From contig DEKQ01000017.1 in NCBI GenBank assembly GCA_002353975.1, positions 1,237 to 12,873 on the forward strand: 11,637 bases of DNA, given 5' to 3'. Every line of letters begins with the position of its first letter. Position 1 is the first letter of the stretch. Positions 1 to 6,179 of the stretch are shown piece by piece. The stretch is from Prevotellaceae bacterium UBA2718. Its GTDB lineage: Bacteria > Bacteroidota > Bacteroidia > Bacteroidales > Bacteroidaceae. The translations under genes were made by a program, and so were the position numbers. Below the pieces are notes generated by a model that made no database searches, was not told the origin of the DNA, and was given only the letters and a program-made list of their open reading frames with translations.

Positions 1-66
1 GCCCCTCACTACCCGCAAAATGAGCGTCTATTACGTCTCGGACTCAGTTGGACGTTCTTCAATTAA
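1..66 (+). CDS. 3' end of a probable outer-membrane beta-barrel protein
   Basis: The first frame is open from base 1 to a TAA at 64-66 and gives 21 residues ending in RLGLSWTFFN. A short run of alternating hydrophobic residues with a C-terminal aromatic pair is typical of the last strand of Bacteroidetes outer-membrane barrels, such as TonB-dependent receptors and related outer-membrane beta-barrel proteins; that assignment is inferred from this short tail only. The gene would lie upstream of queC on the same strand. A G/C-rich palindrome begins directly after the stop. It could instead be a chance open frame, since only 21 codons are seen. Confidence 0.5.
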   Translation, partial: APHYPQNERLLRLGLSWTFFN

Positions 67-101
67 TAGCCCCACTCCAGCCCTCCCCAGGGGGAGGGGG
101 G
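66..101. repeat. G/C-rich palindromic intergenic repeat, copy 1
   Basis: The core CCCTCCCC (81-88), AG, then a G-rich arm (91-101) can fold on itself. It is preceded by AGCCCCACTCCAG, and nearly the same block recurs at 6116-6152. It starts at the stop codon of the partial gene. It has no trailing T-run, so it does not look like a standard intrinsic terminator, although the hairpin may protect a 3' end. Confidence 0.75.
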
Positions 102-118
102 ATGCAAGCAGCGAGTAT

Positions 119-208
119 TATAGGAGGCGACGAGTCTCACATCGCAGTTGCCGATGGCATTTGTTGCGTTTGCTGCTGATTGCGACGTGAGACACGTCGC
201 CTCCTATA
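119..208. repeat. 28-bp inverted repeat with a nested palindrome
   Basis: Arm 119-146 pairs with arm 181-208 over 28 positions with two mismatches (133/194 and 141/186), leaving a 34-base loop. The right arm carries its own perfect hairpin: GCGACGTG (182-189), AGA, CACGTCGC (193-200). In the left arm the matching inner hairpin is broken by the two mismatches. The element sits about 50 bases upstream of queC, so it would be in the queC leader if transcription enters from upstream. The pattern resembles paired REP-like elements, but I cannot assign a family. Confidence 0.8.
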
Positions 209-257
209 TTACGAGTTCCTTTGGACCGAGCGAAGCAAATTAAGAAATATGAATTAT

Positions 258-914
258 ATGAAAGACTCACTCCTCATCCTCTCCGGTGGTATGGATTCCA
301 CCACGATGCTCTACGAATACCGTGAGCAGATAGCCCTTGCAGTGTCATTCCACTATGGTTCCAAGCACAATGACAAGGAACTCTCCTTTGCCCGGCTGCA
401 TTGCGAGCGTCTGGGCATTCCCCATATAGAGATACCGCTGGCCTTCATGCAGCAGTATTTCAAGTCGTCGCTCCTCATCGGCGGTGAAGACATCCCTGAG
501 GGACAGTACGATGATGAGAACATGAAATCCACCGTTGTGCCTTTCCGCAACGGCATAATGCTCGCCATAGCGGCGGGAATAGCCGAGAGCAACGGACTGA
601 AAAACGTCATGATGGCCAATCACGGCGGCGACCATGCCATATATCCCGACTGCCGTCCGGAGTTCGTGGAGGCCATGAGCAGCGCCATCAGCGCCGGCAC
701 ATACGAGCACTTGCAGATACTGGCGCCATATACCAACATCACTAAGACCGACATCGCGCTGCGTGGAAAGCGCCTCGGCGTGGACTATTCGCTTACTTGG
801 TCGTGCTACAAGGGAGGCGAGAAACACTGCGGAAAATGCGGCACCTGCACAGAGCGCATAGAGGCGTTGAAGGCAGCAGGGATAGAGGACAAGACTTGTT
901 ATGAGTCAATTTAA
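258..914 (+). CDS. queC: 7-cyano-7-deazaguanine synthase QueC
   Basis: QueC converts 7-carboxy-7-deazaguanine to preQ0 with ATP and ammonia, in the cytoplasm, on the route to queuosine in tRNA. The product from ATG 258 has 218 residues, the usual QueC length. It starts with the PP-loop SGGMDS (residues 9-14), which binds ATP. The C-terminal zinc site is intact: C183, C191, C194 and C197 in WSCYKGGEKHCGKCGTC. The GNG and NHGGD-type segments between them fit the family. ATG 249 is an equally possible start (three extra residues). A longer reading back to TTG 180 adds residues unlike QueC and runs through the inverted repeat, so I reject it. No other queuosine genes are seen nearby, so this copy stands apart from queD, queE and queF in this window. 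Confidence 0.95.
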   Translation: MKDSLLILSGGMDSTTMLYEYREQIALAVSFHYGSKHNDKELSFARLHCERLGIPHIEIPLAFMQQYFKSSLLIGGEDIPEGQYDDENMKSTVVPFRNGIMLAIAAGIAESNGLKNVMMANHGGDHAIYPDCRPEFVEAMSSAISAGTYEHLQILAPYTNITKTDIALRGKRLGVDYSLTWSCYKGGEKHCGKCGTCTERIEALKAAGIEDKTCYESI

Positions 915-947
915 GCAGATTTGGTGAAATAGCGGACATTAAATAAT

Positions 948-978
948 TTGTCGCATTCATAAAAAACGTGTACCTTTG
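948..978 (+). promoter_or_regulatory. Bacteroidetes-type promoter for the DUF5686 gene
   Basis: TTG at 948-950 (-33 element) and TACCTTTG at 971-978 (-7 element, consensus TAnnTTTG) are separated by 20 bases. This is the known arrangement for the Bacteroidetes primary sigma factor. Transcription would start around 983-986, leaving a leader of only about 12-15 bases before ATG 998. The site also shows that a GTG at 968, inside the promoter, cannot be the start codon of the gene. Confidence 0.85.
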
Positions 979-997
979 CGCTTTGAAAAGTGCTGAT

Positions 998-3577
998 ATG
1001 TCTCAAATTAAGAATTATTTATTCGTTATACTGCTGACGCTCTTTGCTGTTTCGGCAAAGGCGCAGATAACCGGTGTGGTACTTGACGCGGATACAGGCG
1101 ACAGTATCGCATACGCTTCCATCTCATATCGTGGCCACCATCTTGCTGTGGTCAGCGACTATGCAGGCAAATACTCCATATCGAAACACATAGGATGGAC
1201 ACTCACCATCTCTGCCGTCGGATATAAGCACAAGACTTATATCGTGTCAGAGAAGACCCCCAACAACCTTGTAGTAAAGCTGAAGCCAGACTCAAAAATG
1301 CTGGATGACGTCATCGTAAAGTCAAAGCGAAATAAGTACTCCCGGAAGGAAAACCCTGCCGTGGAGCTGATGCGTCGTGTCATTGCGGCACGCAAGCAGA
1401 CGAAGCTGGAGAACAAGGACTTCTACCAGTACCGCAACTATGAGAAGATGACCATCTCTCTCAACGACATCAGCAAGCACTCTCTCGACTCAGGTGTTTA
1501 CTCACGCAAGGAATACCTGAAGAAGCAGGTGGAGATAAACCCCGCTACCGGCAAGGCCGTATTGCCTGTGATGACTACCGAAAAGGTATCTCACAAGTAT
1601 TACCGCAAGAACCCGGAGAAGGAACGTATATACGTAGATGCAGAGAAGACCACCGGCATCAACGATATCATTGAGACTGGAAACATCTACAACGTCATTG
1701 CCAAGGATGTCTTCACCGAGATAGATATCTACGATGACCAGGTGCGCCTCCTGCAATTCCCTTTCACATCACCTATCGGACATGATGCCATCGGCTTCTA
1801 CCGCTTCTACATCATCGACACGGTGAAGGTGGATCGCGACTCCTGCATACAGGTCTCCTTCCTGCCAAACAACCAGCAGGACTTCGGTTTCCGTGGTGAC
1901 CTGTGGATACTGAAAGACTCTACGCTGCACGTCAAGAAGGTGCACCTCAGCATTCCGCAGCGTTCTGATGTCAACTTCGTAAAGAATATGGCTATCGACC
2001 AGGAGTACATCCAGCTGCCTACAGGGGACTGGGTGCTCTCTGTCAACGATATGCTTGTGGAGATGGTCATTCTGGGTAGGGCCGGAAAGTTCCTGATAAC
2101 CCGTACCTCAAGGCGCAACGACTACTCCTTTGACCCCATAGACCCGAAGGTCTTCCGGGGCAAGGCACTTGAGAAACGCGACCCCTACAGCGAGATGCGC
2201 GATGCTGAATACTGGGCTGAGAACCGCGAGGTGGAGCGCACCAAGGGCGAAGAGGGCATGGACGACTTCATCAAGGGCATCAAGAGCACAAAGGGATTCG
2301 GATGGTTTATCACCGGCCTGAAGGTGGTGATGGAGAACTATATAGAGACGTCAAAGGCTAATAATCCGTCAAAGTTTGACTTCGGGCCTATAACGTCCTC
2401 CATCTCAAGGAGCGACATCGACGGCTTGCGCCTGCGTCTGTCTGGCCAGACAACGGGCAATTTCAACCCGCATCTCTTCCTCAGCGGCTACTATGCACAT
2501 GGTTTCAAGTCTAAGAGAAACTACTATAATGCTACCGTAACGTACTCATTCAACAAGAAGATGTACACGCCCGATGAGTTCCCTATCTCCAAAATATCCA
2601 TCTCGTCATCCAAGGATATCTGCTCTCCGTCAGACAAATTCCTCAATGTGGACAAGGATAACGTCTTTGCCATGTTCAAGTGGAGCAAGGTGATGAACCA
2701 GTCGTTCTACAACCGTCAGGTGATTGACTTCATGCACGAGACGGACTGGGGCTTCGGCATCAATGCCGGACTGAAGTTTGAGAAGCAGGATGCAGCGGGC
2801 CATCTGATGTACCGCAAGCTGAATGAGGAGTTAGACCCCGTGACAGGCTTGCTGCCCGATGGCTCTCGTGGCTCCATACGCACCAGCGAGGCCTACCTCC
2901 AGCTGACCATCATTCCCGGTCAGGCATATATCAACACCAAGCAGCGCCGCATGATGATTAACCACGACGCGCCAATCTTCAAGCTGAAGCACACCATCGG
3001 AATGAGCGGATTCTTGGGCGGACAGTATAAGTATCACGTCACCGAAGCCAGCGTATTCAAGCGCTTCTGGCTCAAGTCATGGGGCCGTGTGGATGCTTAT
3101 CTCAAGGCCGGCAAGCAGTGGAGCAGGGCACCGTTCCCGCTGCTCATAGCACCGGCAGCCAACCTTTCATACATCTACCAGCGCGAGACGTTCGTGGCGA
3201 TAAACAATATGGAGTTCATCAACGACCAGTACGTGTCGCTGCTTACGGAATGGAGCCTCAATGGTAAGCTCTTCAACCGCATACCGCTGATAAAGAAACT
3301 TCAGTGGCGCGAGCTGATAGGATTTAATGTGCTCTATGGCAGTCTGACTGACAAGAACAACCCATACCTGGCCCAAAATGCCGGTAGCGACAAGCTGATG
3401 TACCTGCCCGAGGGAACATACCTCATGGATTCTAACGTGCCGTACATGGAGCTGCGCCTGGGTATCACCAACATCTTCAAGGTTCTCTCCATCGAGTATG
3501 TGCGCCGTCTGAATTACCTCCACCTGCCCACGGCTCACAAGCACGGTGTGCGCTTCGGCTTCAGGCTGTCATTCTGA
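998..3577 (+). CDS. DUF5686 / carboxypeptidase-regulatory-like outer-membrane protein
   Basis: The 859-residue product has a clear signal peptide: K5, a hydrophobic stretch at about 8-19, and a signal peptidase I site AKA|Q at 22/23. Residues about 24-110 read as a CarboxypepD_reg-like beta-sandwich (ITGVVLDADTGDSIAYASI, then a DYAGKYSI segment), a domain common at the N-terminus of Bacteroidetes surface proteins. The rest matches the DUF5686 family in character, and the C-terminal part looks like alternating barrel strands ending in GFRLSF with a terminal Phe, as expected for an outer-membrane barrel. Its function is not established; a role in outer-membrane transport or assembly is inference. 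The start at 998 is set by the promoter just upstream and by the signal peptide. It is probably monocistronic, since the next gene converges. Confidence 0.9.
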   Translation: MSQIKNYLFVILLTLFAVSAKAQITGVVLDADTGDSIAYASISYRGHHLAVVSDYAGKYSISKHIGWTLTISAVGYKHKTYIVSEKTPNNLVVKLKPDSKMLDDVIVKSKRNKYSRKENPAVELMRRVIAARKQTKLENKDFYQYRNYEKMTISLNDISKHSLDSGVYSRKEYLKKQVEINPATGKAVLPVMTTEKVSHKYYRKNPEKERIYVDAEKTTGINDIIETGNIYNVIAKDVFTEIDIYDDQVRLLQFPFTSPIGHDAIGFYRFYIIDTVKVDRDSCIQVSFLPNNQQDFGFRGDLWILKDSTLHVKKVHLSIPQRSDVNFVKNMAIDQEYIQLPTGDWVLSVNDMLVEMVILGRAGKFLITRTSRRNDYSFDPIDPKVFRGKALEKRDPYSEMRDAEYWAENREVERTKGEEGMDDFIKGIKSTKGFGWFITGLKVVMENYIETSKANNPSKFDFGPITSSISRSDIDGLRLRLSGQTTGNFNPHLFLSGYYAHGFKSKRNYYNATVTYSFNKKMYTPDEFPISKISISSSKDICSPSDKFLNVDKDNVFAMFKWSKVMNQSFYNRQVIDFMHETDWGFGINAGLKFEKQDAAGHLMYRKLNEELDPVTGLLPDGSRGSIRTSEAYLQLTIIPGQAYINTKQRRMMINHDAPIFKLKHTIGMSGFLGGQYKYHVTEASVFKRFWLKSWGRVDAYLKAGKQWSRAPFPLLIAPAANLSYIYQRETFVAINNMEFINDQYVSLLTEWSLNGKLFNRIPLIKKLQWRELIGFNVLYGSLTDKNNPYLAQNAGSDKLMYLPEGTYLMDSNVPYMELRLGITNIFKVLSIEYVRRLNYLHLPTAHKHGVRFGFRLSF

Positions 3578-3591
3578 TGGCCCCAGACGAT

Positions 3592-3657
3592 AGGTTCTGA
3601 CCGACACGAGACGCTGCGAGACGGAGAACCTCAAATTACACTTTGCTCATTTTTTTG
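3592..3657 (+). terminator. Possible terminator after the DUF5686 gene
   Basis: AGGTTCT (3592-3598) pairs with AGAACCT (3625-3631), and the stem extends through CCG (3601-3603) and CGG (3622-3624) past a two-base bulge, with an 18-base loop. A T-run follows only at about 3650-3657, some 20 bases further on, so this is not a canonical intrinsic terminator. The position, 14 bases after the stop and between converging genes, is right for one. Confidence 0.3.
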
Positions 3658-3769
3658 TTAAAAAAGTGACAAAAGTGGTTTTTCCCACCTTCAAAATTAG
3701 CCTGTATTTCGGAGCGCAGTCGCCCGCGCCCGCAAATAACGCACAAAATACGACGAACACCTAACTCTC

Positions 3770-3797
3770 TGTATATCACCGATTTCGGTGATATACA
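3770..3797. repeat. Perfect 13-bp-arm palindrome
   Basis: TGTATATCACCGA (3770-3782) and TCGGTGATATACA (3785-3797) are exact reverse complements separated by TT. As RNA it would form a stem with a small AUUU loop; as DNA it is a near-perfect dyad suited to a dimeric protein. No T-run follows on either strand, so I do not call it a terminator. Confidence 0.85.
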
Positions 3798-3845
3798 CCT
3801 GAAAACAGACCAACAAAAACCGCCAAACCGACCACAAAAACGGGG

Positions 3846-3955
3846 GTAAAAGACCTACTATTACCCCCTGATAGACCTACTTTCACTCAGTAATAGACCT
3901 GCTATTGCATTGTAATAGACCTGCTATTGCAAAGTAAAAGACCTGCTTTCACCCT
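3846..3955. repeat. Five tandem 22-bp units with AGACCT core
   Basis: AGACCT occurs at 3851, 3873, 3895, 3917 and 3939, exactly 22 bp apart. Each unit has the form of a short arm (such as GTAATAG), ACCTG or ACCTA, and a partly complementary arm (such as CTATTGC). Units 3 and 4 are almost identical; unit 5 changes both arms together (GTAAAAG and CTTTCAC), which keeps the pairing with one wobble on the minus strand. There are no spacers between units. Confidence 0.85.
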
Positions 3956-3970
3956 CCGAAGGGCTAATTT

Positions 3971-3998
3971 TTCACTTTTCACTCTTCACTTTTCACTT
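3971..3998. repeat. Heptad array, four TTCACTT-type units
   Basis: The units are TTCACTT, TTCACTC, TTCACTT and TTCACTT. The same 28 bases occur again, identical, at 7997-8024 at the 3' end of thiC. Similar 7-bp arrays of other sequence lie at 5017-5072, 6180-6228, 7926-7946 and 9716-9736. Confidence 0.85.
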
Positions 3999-4016
3999 CC
4001 TTTCGCTCCAGATTTC

Positions 4017-4113
4017 ATTTTTTGCCCGACATTTTCAAAAACACAAATGTCAAAAAAAACGCCCAAAATTGGACGATTCGTCTTTTTGGACTTTTTCCTT
4101 ATACAAGCGCTTG
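4017..4113. repeat. Three successive dyads in the convergent island
   Basis: First, GACATTT (4028-4034) pairs with AAATGTC (4045-4051), and flanking T- and A-runs (about 4017-4023 and 4052-4059) extend the stem past a GCCC bulge. Second, CCAAAA (4063-4068) and GACGA (4072-4076) pair with TCGTC (4078-4082) and TTTTGG (4084-4089). Third, CAAGCGCTTG (4104-4113) is a perfect 10-bp palindrome. Such a dense series suggests either a structured RNA or a folded DNA element; which strand matters is not known. Confidence 0.6.
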
Positions 4114-4272
4114 AACCTTATTTTTACTGAAAGGCTTTGTCGTGTCATTGCCGCTGTCGCGGCATCGCGGGCCGAGGACACCTTCAACCCCCTTCGGTTC
4201 CCACGGACGGAAATCCAGAGTGGATGCTCGTTGTCAGAGGCAGGTTCAGGGTGTGAACGTGGTTCTTGAATG

Positions 4273-4749
4273 TCAGTACCTGACTTTATCGGGCTTGGTG
4301 CTCCATAGGCGGAAGGTGTGGATGGCTTCGTCGCGGAGAAGCGGAATTGTGGGAACGGCACGTTTCTCTACAGGCAGTTCCAGCTCCTGATAGATGAAAT
4401 CATCGGCAAAGTCAATGTCGTGGGCATCCTTGCGGGTGTTGCCATAGAAGATTTTTGAGATACCTGCCCAGTAGATAGCGCCAAGACACATGGGACATGG
4501 CTCGCAGGAACTGTAGATGACACATCCGGAGAGGTCGAACGTGCCAAGCTTCTTACAGGCCTGGCGTATGGTGTTCACTTCGGCATGGGCCGTAGGGTCG
4601 TTGTCGATGGTGACGCTATTGCTACTGCCTGCCACAATCTTGCCGTCCTTGACAATGACGGCTCCGAAGGGACCACCGCCATGCTCCATACTCTCGTTGG
4701 CCAGACGGATGGCTTCCCTCATAAATGTTTTGTCTTGTTCTGTAATCAT
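4273..4749 (-). CDS. guaD: Guanine deaminase-like nucleoside deaminase
   Basis: A cytidine-deaminase-fold zinc enzyme that most likely turns guanine into xanthine in purine salvage. The 158-residue product carries the HAE motif (H55, E57) and PCPMC (C85, C88), giving the zinc ligands and the catalytic glutamate. Segments such as NDPTAHAEV, CLGAIYWA and the C-terminal W...KVRY tail resemble Bacillus-type GuaD as I recall it, both in order and in length (156 residues there). A tRNA adenosine deaminase is less likely because of that tail. ATG at 4749 fits the family length; ATG at 4773 would add eight residues (MNRRRQVY) and lies one base after the stop of the preceding gene, so coupled translation from there is possible. 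It is the last gene of the minus-strand series, converging with the DUF5686 gene. Confidence 0.85.
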   Translation of the reverse strand: MITEQDKTFMREAIRLANESMEHGGGPFGAVIVKDGKIVAGSSNSVTIDNDPTAHAEVNTIRQACKKLGTFDLSGCVIYSSCEPCPMCLGAIYWAGISKIFYGNTRKDAHDIDFADDFIYQELELPVEKRAVPTIPLLRDEAIHTFRLWSTKPDKVRY

Positions 4750-4774
4750 ATACACTTGCCGCCTTCGGTTCATG

Positions 4775-5008
4775 TCACTTTGTCAACTTGTTGAAGATCC
4801 AGAGTACTACAACAGCACCAACGATTGCTGATACCATTTCGCCGATCCAAGAGACTGTCTGGATGCCCAGCAGCCCAAATAACCAGCCACCGACGGCACC
4901 GCCTAAGATACCGAGTATGAGGTCTATGAGACATCCTTTACCTTCACGGTCTGTAAGTTTGAAAGCGGCAAAGCCTGCGATGATGCCGCAAATAATTCCT
5001 GTAATCAT
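4775..5008 (-). CDS. GlsB/YeaQ/YmgE family small membrane protein
   Basis: A 77-residue, glycine-rich inner-membrane protein with three likely membrane segments at about 2-16, 28-48 and 53-71. The segments CLIDLILGILGGAVGGWLFG and the last helix followed by NKLTK are typical of the transglycosylase-associated/GlsB family. Members are small stress-linked membrane proteins; the molecular role is unknown, and the transglycosylase link in the name is historical. The start ATG at 5008 is preceded eight bases upstream by a heptad array. The stop lies immediately before the longer start option of the deaminase, so the two are probably co-transcribed. Confidence 0.9.
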   Translation of the reverse strand: MITGIICGIIAGFAAFKLTDREGKGCLIDLILGILGGAVGGWLFGLLGIQTVSWIGEMVSAIVGAVVVLWIFNKLTK

Positions 5009-5016
5009 AATTCTTA

Positions 5017-5072
5017 TTTACAATTTACCATTTACCATTTACAATGTACAATTTATTATTTACAATGTACAA
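5017..5072. repeat. Heptad array, eight TNTAnnA units
   Basis: Eight successive 7-bp units are in exact register: TTTACAA, TTTACCA, TTTACCA, TTTACAA, TGTACAA, TTTATTA, TTTACAA, TGTACAA. It fills most of the 84-bp gap between the small acidic-protein gene and the GlsB gene and stops eight bases before the GlsB start codon. No TAnnTTTG promoter element is seen on the minus strand in this gap. Confidence 0.85.
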
Positions 5073-5092
5073 TTTTTACGATGTATGTTGAA

Positions 5093-5254
5093 CTAATCGA
5101 AGTCGAAGTCGCAGTCGGTGTCATCGTCGTCATCAACATCATCTGCGTTGCTGCTGTTGAGGGCGTATAGGAATCCACAAGCGAGTGTGAGCACTACTGT
5201 TACGGCAATGCCCCAGAGGCCTTTGCCTCTGTAGTTGTCAGGGTTTAAGTCCAT
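5093..5254 (-). CDS. Small single-pass membrane protein with acidic tail
   Basis: ATG at 5254 to TAG at 5093 encodes 53 residues and was found by reading the gap after thiD. The N-terminus (MDLNPDNYRGKG) is followed by one hydrophobic segment at about 13-32 (LWGIAVTVVLTLACGFLYAL), then a tail of about 20 residues, 12 of them Asp (DDVDDDDDTDCDFDFD). C26 inside the membrane segment does not fit a lipobox well. The gene starts 25 bases after the thiD stop and lies in the same direction, so it is probably in the same transcript. The sharp change from basic to hydrophobic to acidic composition argues for a real protein. I do not recognise a family; a metal- or cation-binding role for the acidic tail is only a guess. 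Confidence 0.7.
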   Translation of the reverse strand: MDLNPDNYRGKGLWGIAVTVVLTLACGFLYALNSSNADDVDDDDDTDCDFDFD

Positions 5255-5279
5255 TTTTGTAAGGTGAGGTTAGTTATTA

Positions 5280-6110
5280 TTATTGAGATAACAAAATTTG
5301 GGGGGAGTTGTTGGGGAGCTGATAGAAGTGGTTTACCGGTCCGTGACCGTGGCCAATGCTATAGTTCGCGCCGCTGATTATGGCGTTGTTGACGTAGTCT
5401 TTTGCCCCTTTTACGGCCTCAGGCAGTGTAAAACCTTTTGCAAGTAACGCCGCAATGGCTGACGACATGGTGCATCCCGTGCCGTGAGTGTTGGGGGTGT
5501 CAACTCGAAGGGCAGGCAGTTCATAGAGTTGAAGGTCTTCTGCACAGTAGAGAATGTCAACCAGCGTGTCTGCCTCTATGTGGCCTGCCTTCAGGAGAAC
5601 AGAAACGCCGAAACGCTGCGATAGCTCTTTTGCAGCCTCGGGCAACTGTGAGCCTTCTGTTATCTTCGCCCCTCCGAGCAGCACTTCTGCCTCTGGCACG
5701 TTGGGCGTGATGATGCGCGCCAGGGGTATCAGGTCGCTGATGAGCGTCGTGACGGCTTCGCTCTGAAACAGTGTGTGGCCGGAAGTGGATACCATTACGG
5801 GGTCAAGCACCGCAGATGTAATCTCGTGTGCCTTGAGTTGACGCGCCACGGCCTTTACGATGTCAGCCGAAAAGAGCATTCCTATCTTCACGGCATCGGC
5901 TCCGATGTCGCTCAATACCGCGTCTATCTGTGCCTCCACGATGTCGGTGGGTACTACGTGTACGCCGCTGACACCGAGTGTATTCTGCACCGTGACAGCC
6001 GTGATGGCTGATGATGCGTAGCAACCAAGGGCGGAGATGGTCTTGATGTCGGCCTGAATGCCTGCACCACCGCCTGAGTCGCTGCCTGCTATGGTAAGAA
6101 CCTTTTTCAT
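5280..6110 (-). CDS. thiD: Hydroxymethylpyrimidine (phosphate) kinase ThiD
   Basis: ThiD phosphorylates HMP and HMP-P to HMP-PP, the pyrimidine half used by ThiE. The product has 276 residues, close to the family norm. It begins with AGSDSGGGAGIQAD (8-21), the substrate-binding loop, and has HGTGC at 209-213, the anion hole of the ribokinase-like fold with the conserved catalytic Cys213. The C-terminal tail after GHGHGPVNHFYQL (LPNNSPQILLSQ) is low in conservation. It follows the ThiE paralogue with a 114-bp gap filled by two repeats, and probably reads with the thi cluster, although an own promoter in the gap cannot be excluded. Confidence 0.96.
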   Translation of the reverse strand: MKKVLTIAGSDSGGGAGIQADIKTISALGCYASSAITAVTVQNTLGVSGVHVVPTDIVEAQIDAVLSDIGADAVKIGMLFSADIVKAVARQLKAHEITSAVLDPVMVSTSGHTLFQSEAVTTLISDLIPLARIITPNVPEAEVLLGGAKITEGSQLPEAAKELSQRFGVSVLLKAGHIEADTLVDILYCAEDLQLYELPALRVDTPNTHGTGCTMSSAIAALLAKGFTLPEAVKGAKDYVNNAIISGANYSIGHGHGPVNHFYQLPNNSPQILLSQ

Positions 6111-6115
6111 ATATT

Positions 6116-6152
6116 AAAGCCCCACCCCAGCCCTCCCCCAAGGGGAGGGGGA
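6116..6152. repeat. G/C-rich palindromic intergenic repeat, copy 2
   Basis: AGCCCCACCCCAG followed by CCCTCCCCC, AA and GGGGAGGGGG closely matches the block at 66-101. It lies directly upstream of the thiD start (about 6 bases away), so its transcript would present a strong hairpin just before the thiD start codon. Confidence 0.8.
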
Positions 6153-6179
6153 AGTAAACGGGACTACGAATTACACGAA

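Larger units (their letters stand above)
3578..4272. other. 695-bp non-coding island between converging genes
   Basis: No reading frame here looks like a protein: those present are short, low in complexity or antisense to neighbours. Because the flanking genes converge, the stretch is not a promoter region for either of them. In order it holds a possible terminator, A/T-rich sequence with short dyads (for example GTGG and CCAC around 3675-3692), a perfect palindrome (3770-3797), five 22-bp tandem units (3846-3955), a heptad array (3971-3998), three further dyads (4017-4113) and a GCCGC-TGTC-GCGGC hairpin (4150-4163). The last 100 bases before the deaminase stop show nothing clear. The whole could be one composite repeat element or a non-coding RNA locus; neither is proven. 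Confidence 0.7.

Noticed and set aside
66..101. Intrinsic terminator after the first partial gene
   Set aside because: The hairpin is strong but no T-run follows on the plus strand, and the same block occurs elsewhere just before a start codon, so it is better called a dispersed repeat.
180..257. Longer queC start at TTG 180
   Set aside because: It begins inside the inverted repeat, and the added residues (rich in Arg and Tyr) do not look like QueC, whose PP-loop is normally within about 10 residues of the start.
3846..3955. Possible CRISPR array
   Set aside because: The 22-bp units are directly joined with no unique spacers, and no cas gene is near.
3927..4130. 67-codon plus-strand open frame
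   Set aside because: It translates the tandem array and the heptad array; the product is low in complexity with no family features.
4050..4361. 103-codon minus-strand open frame
   Set aside because: It overlaps the conserved 3' end of the deaminase in another frame and is otherwise made of dyads and low-complexity sequence, with no recognisable domain.
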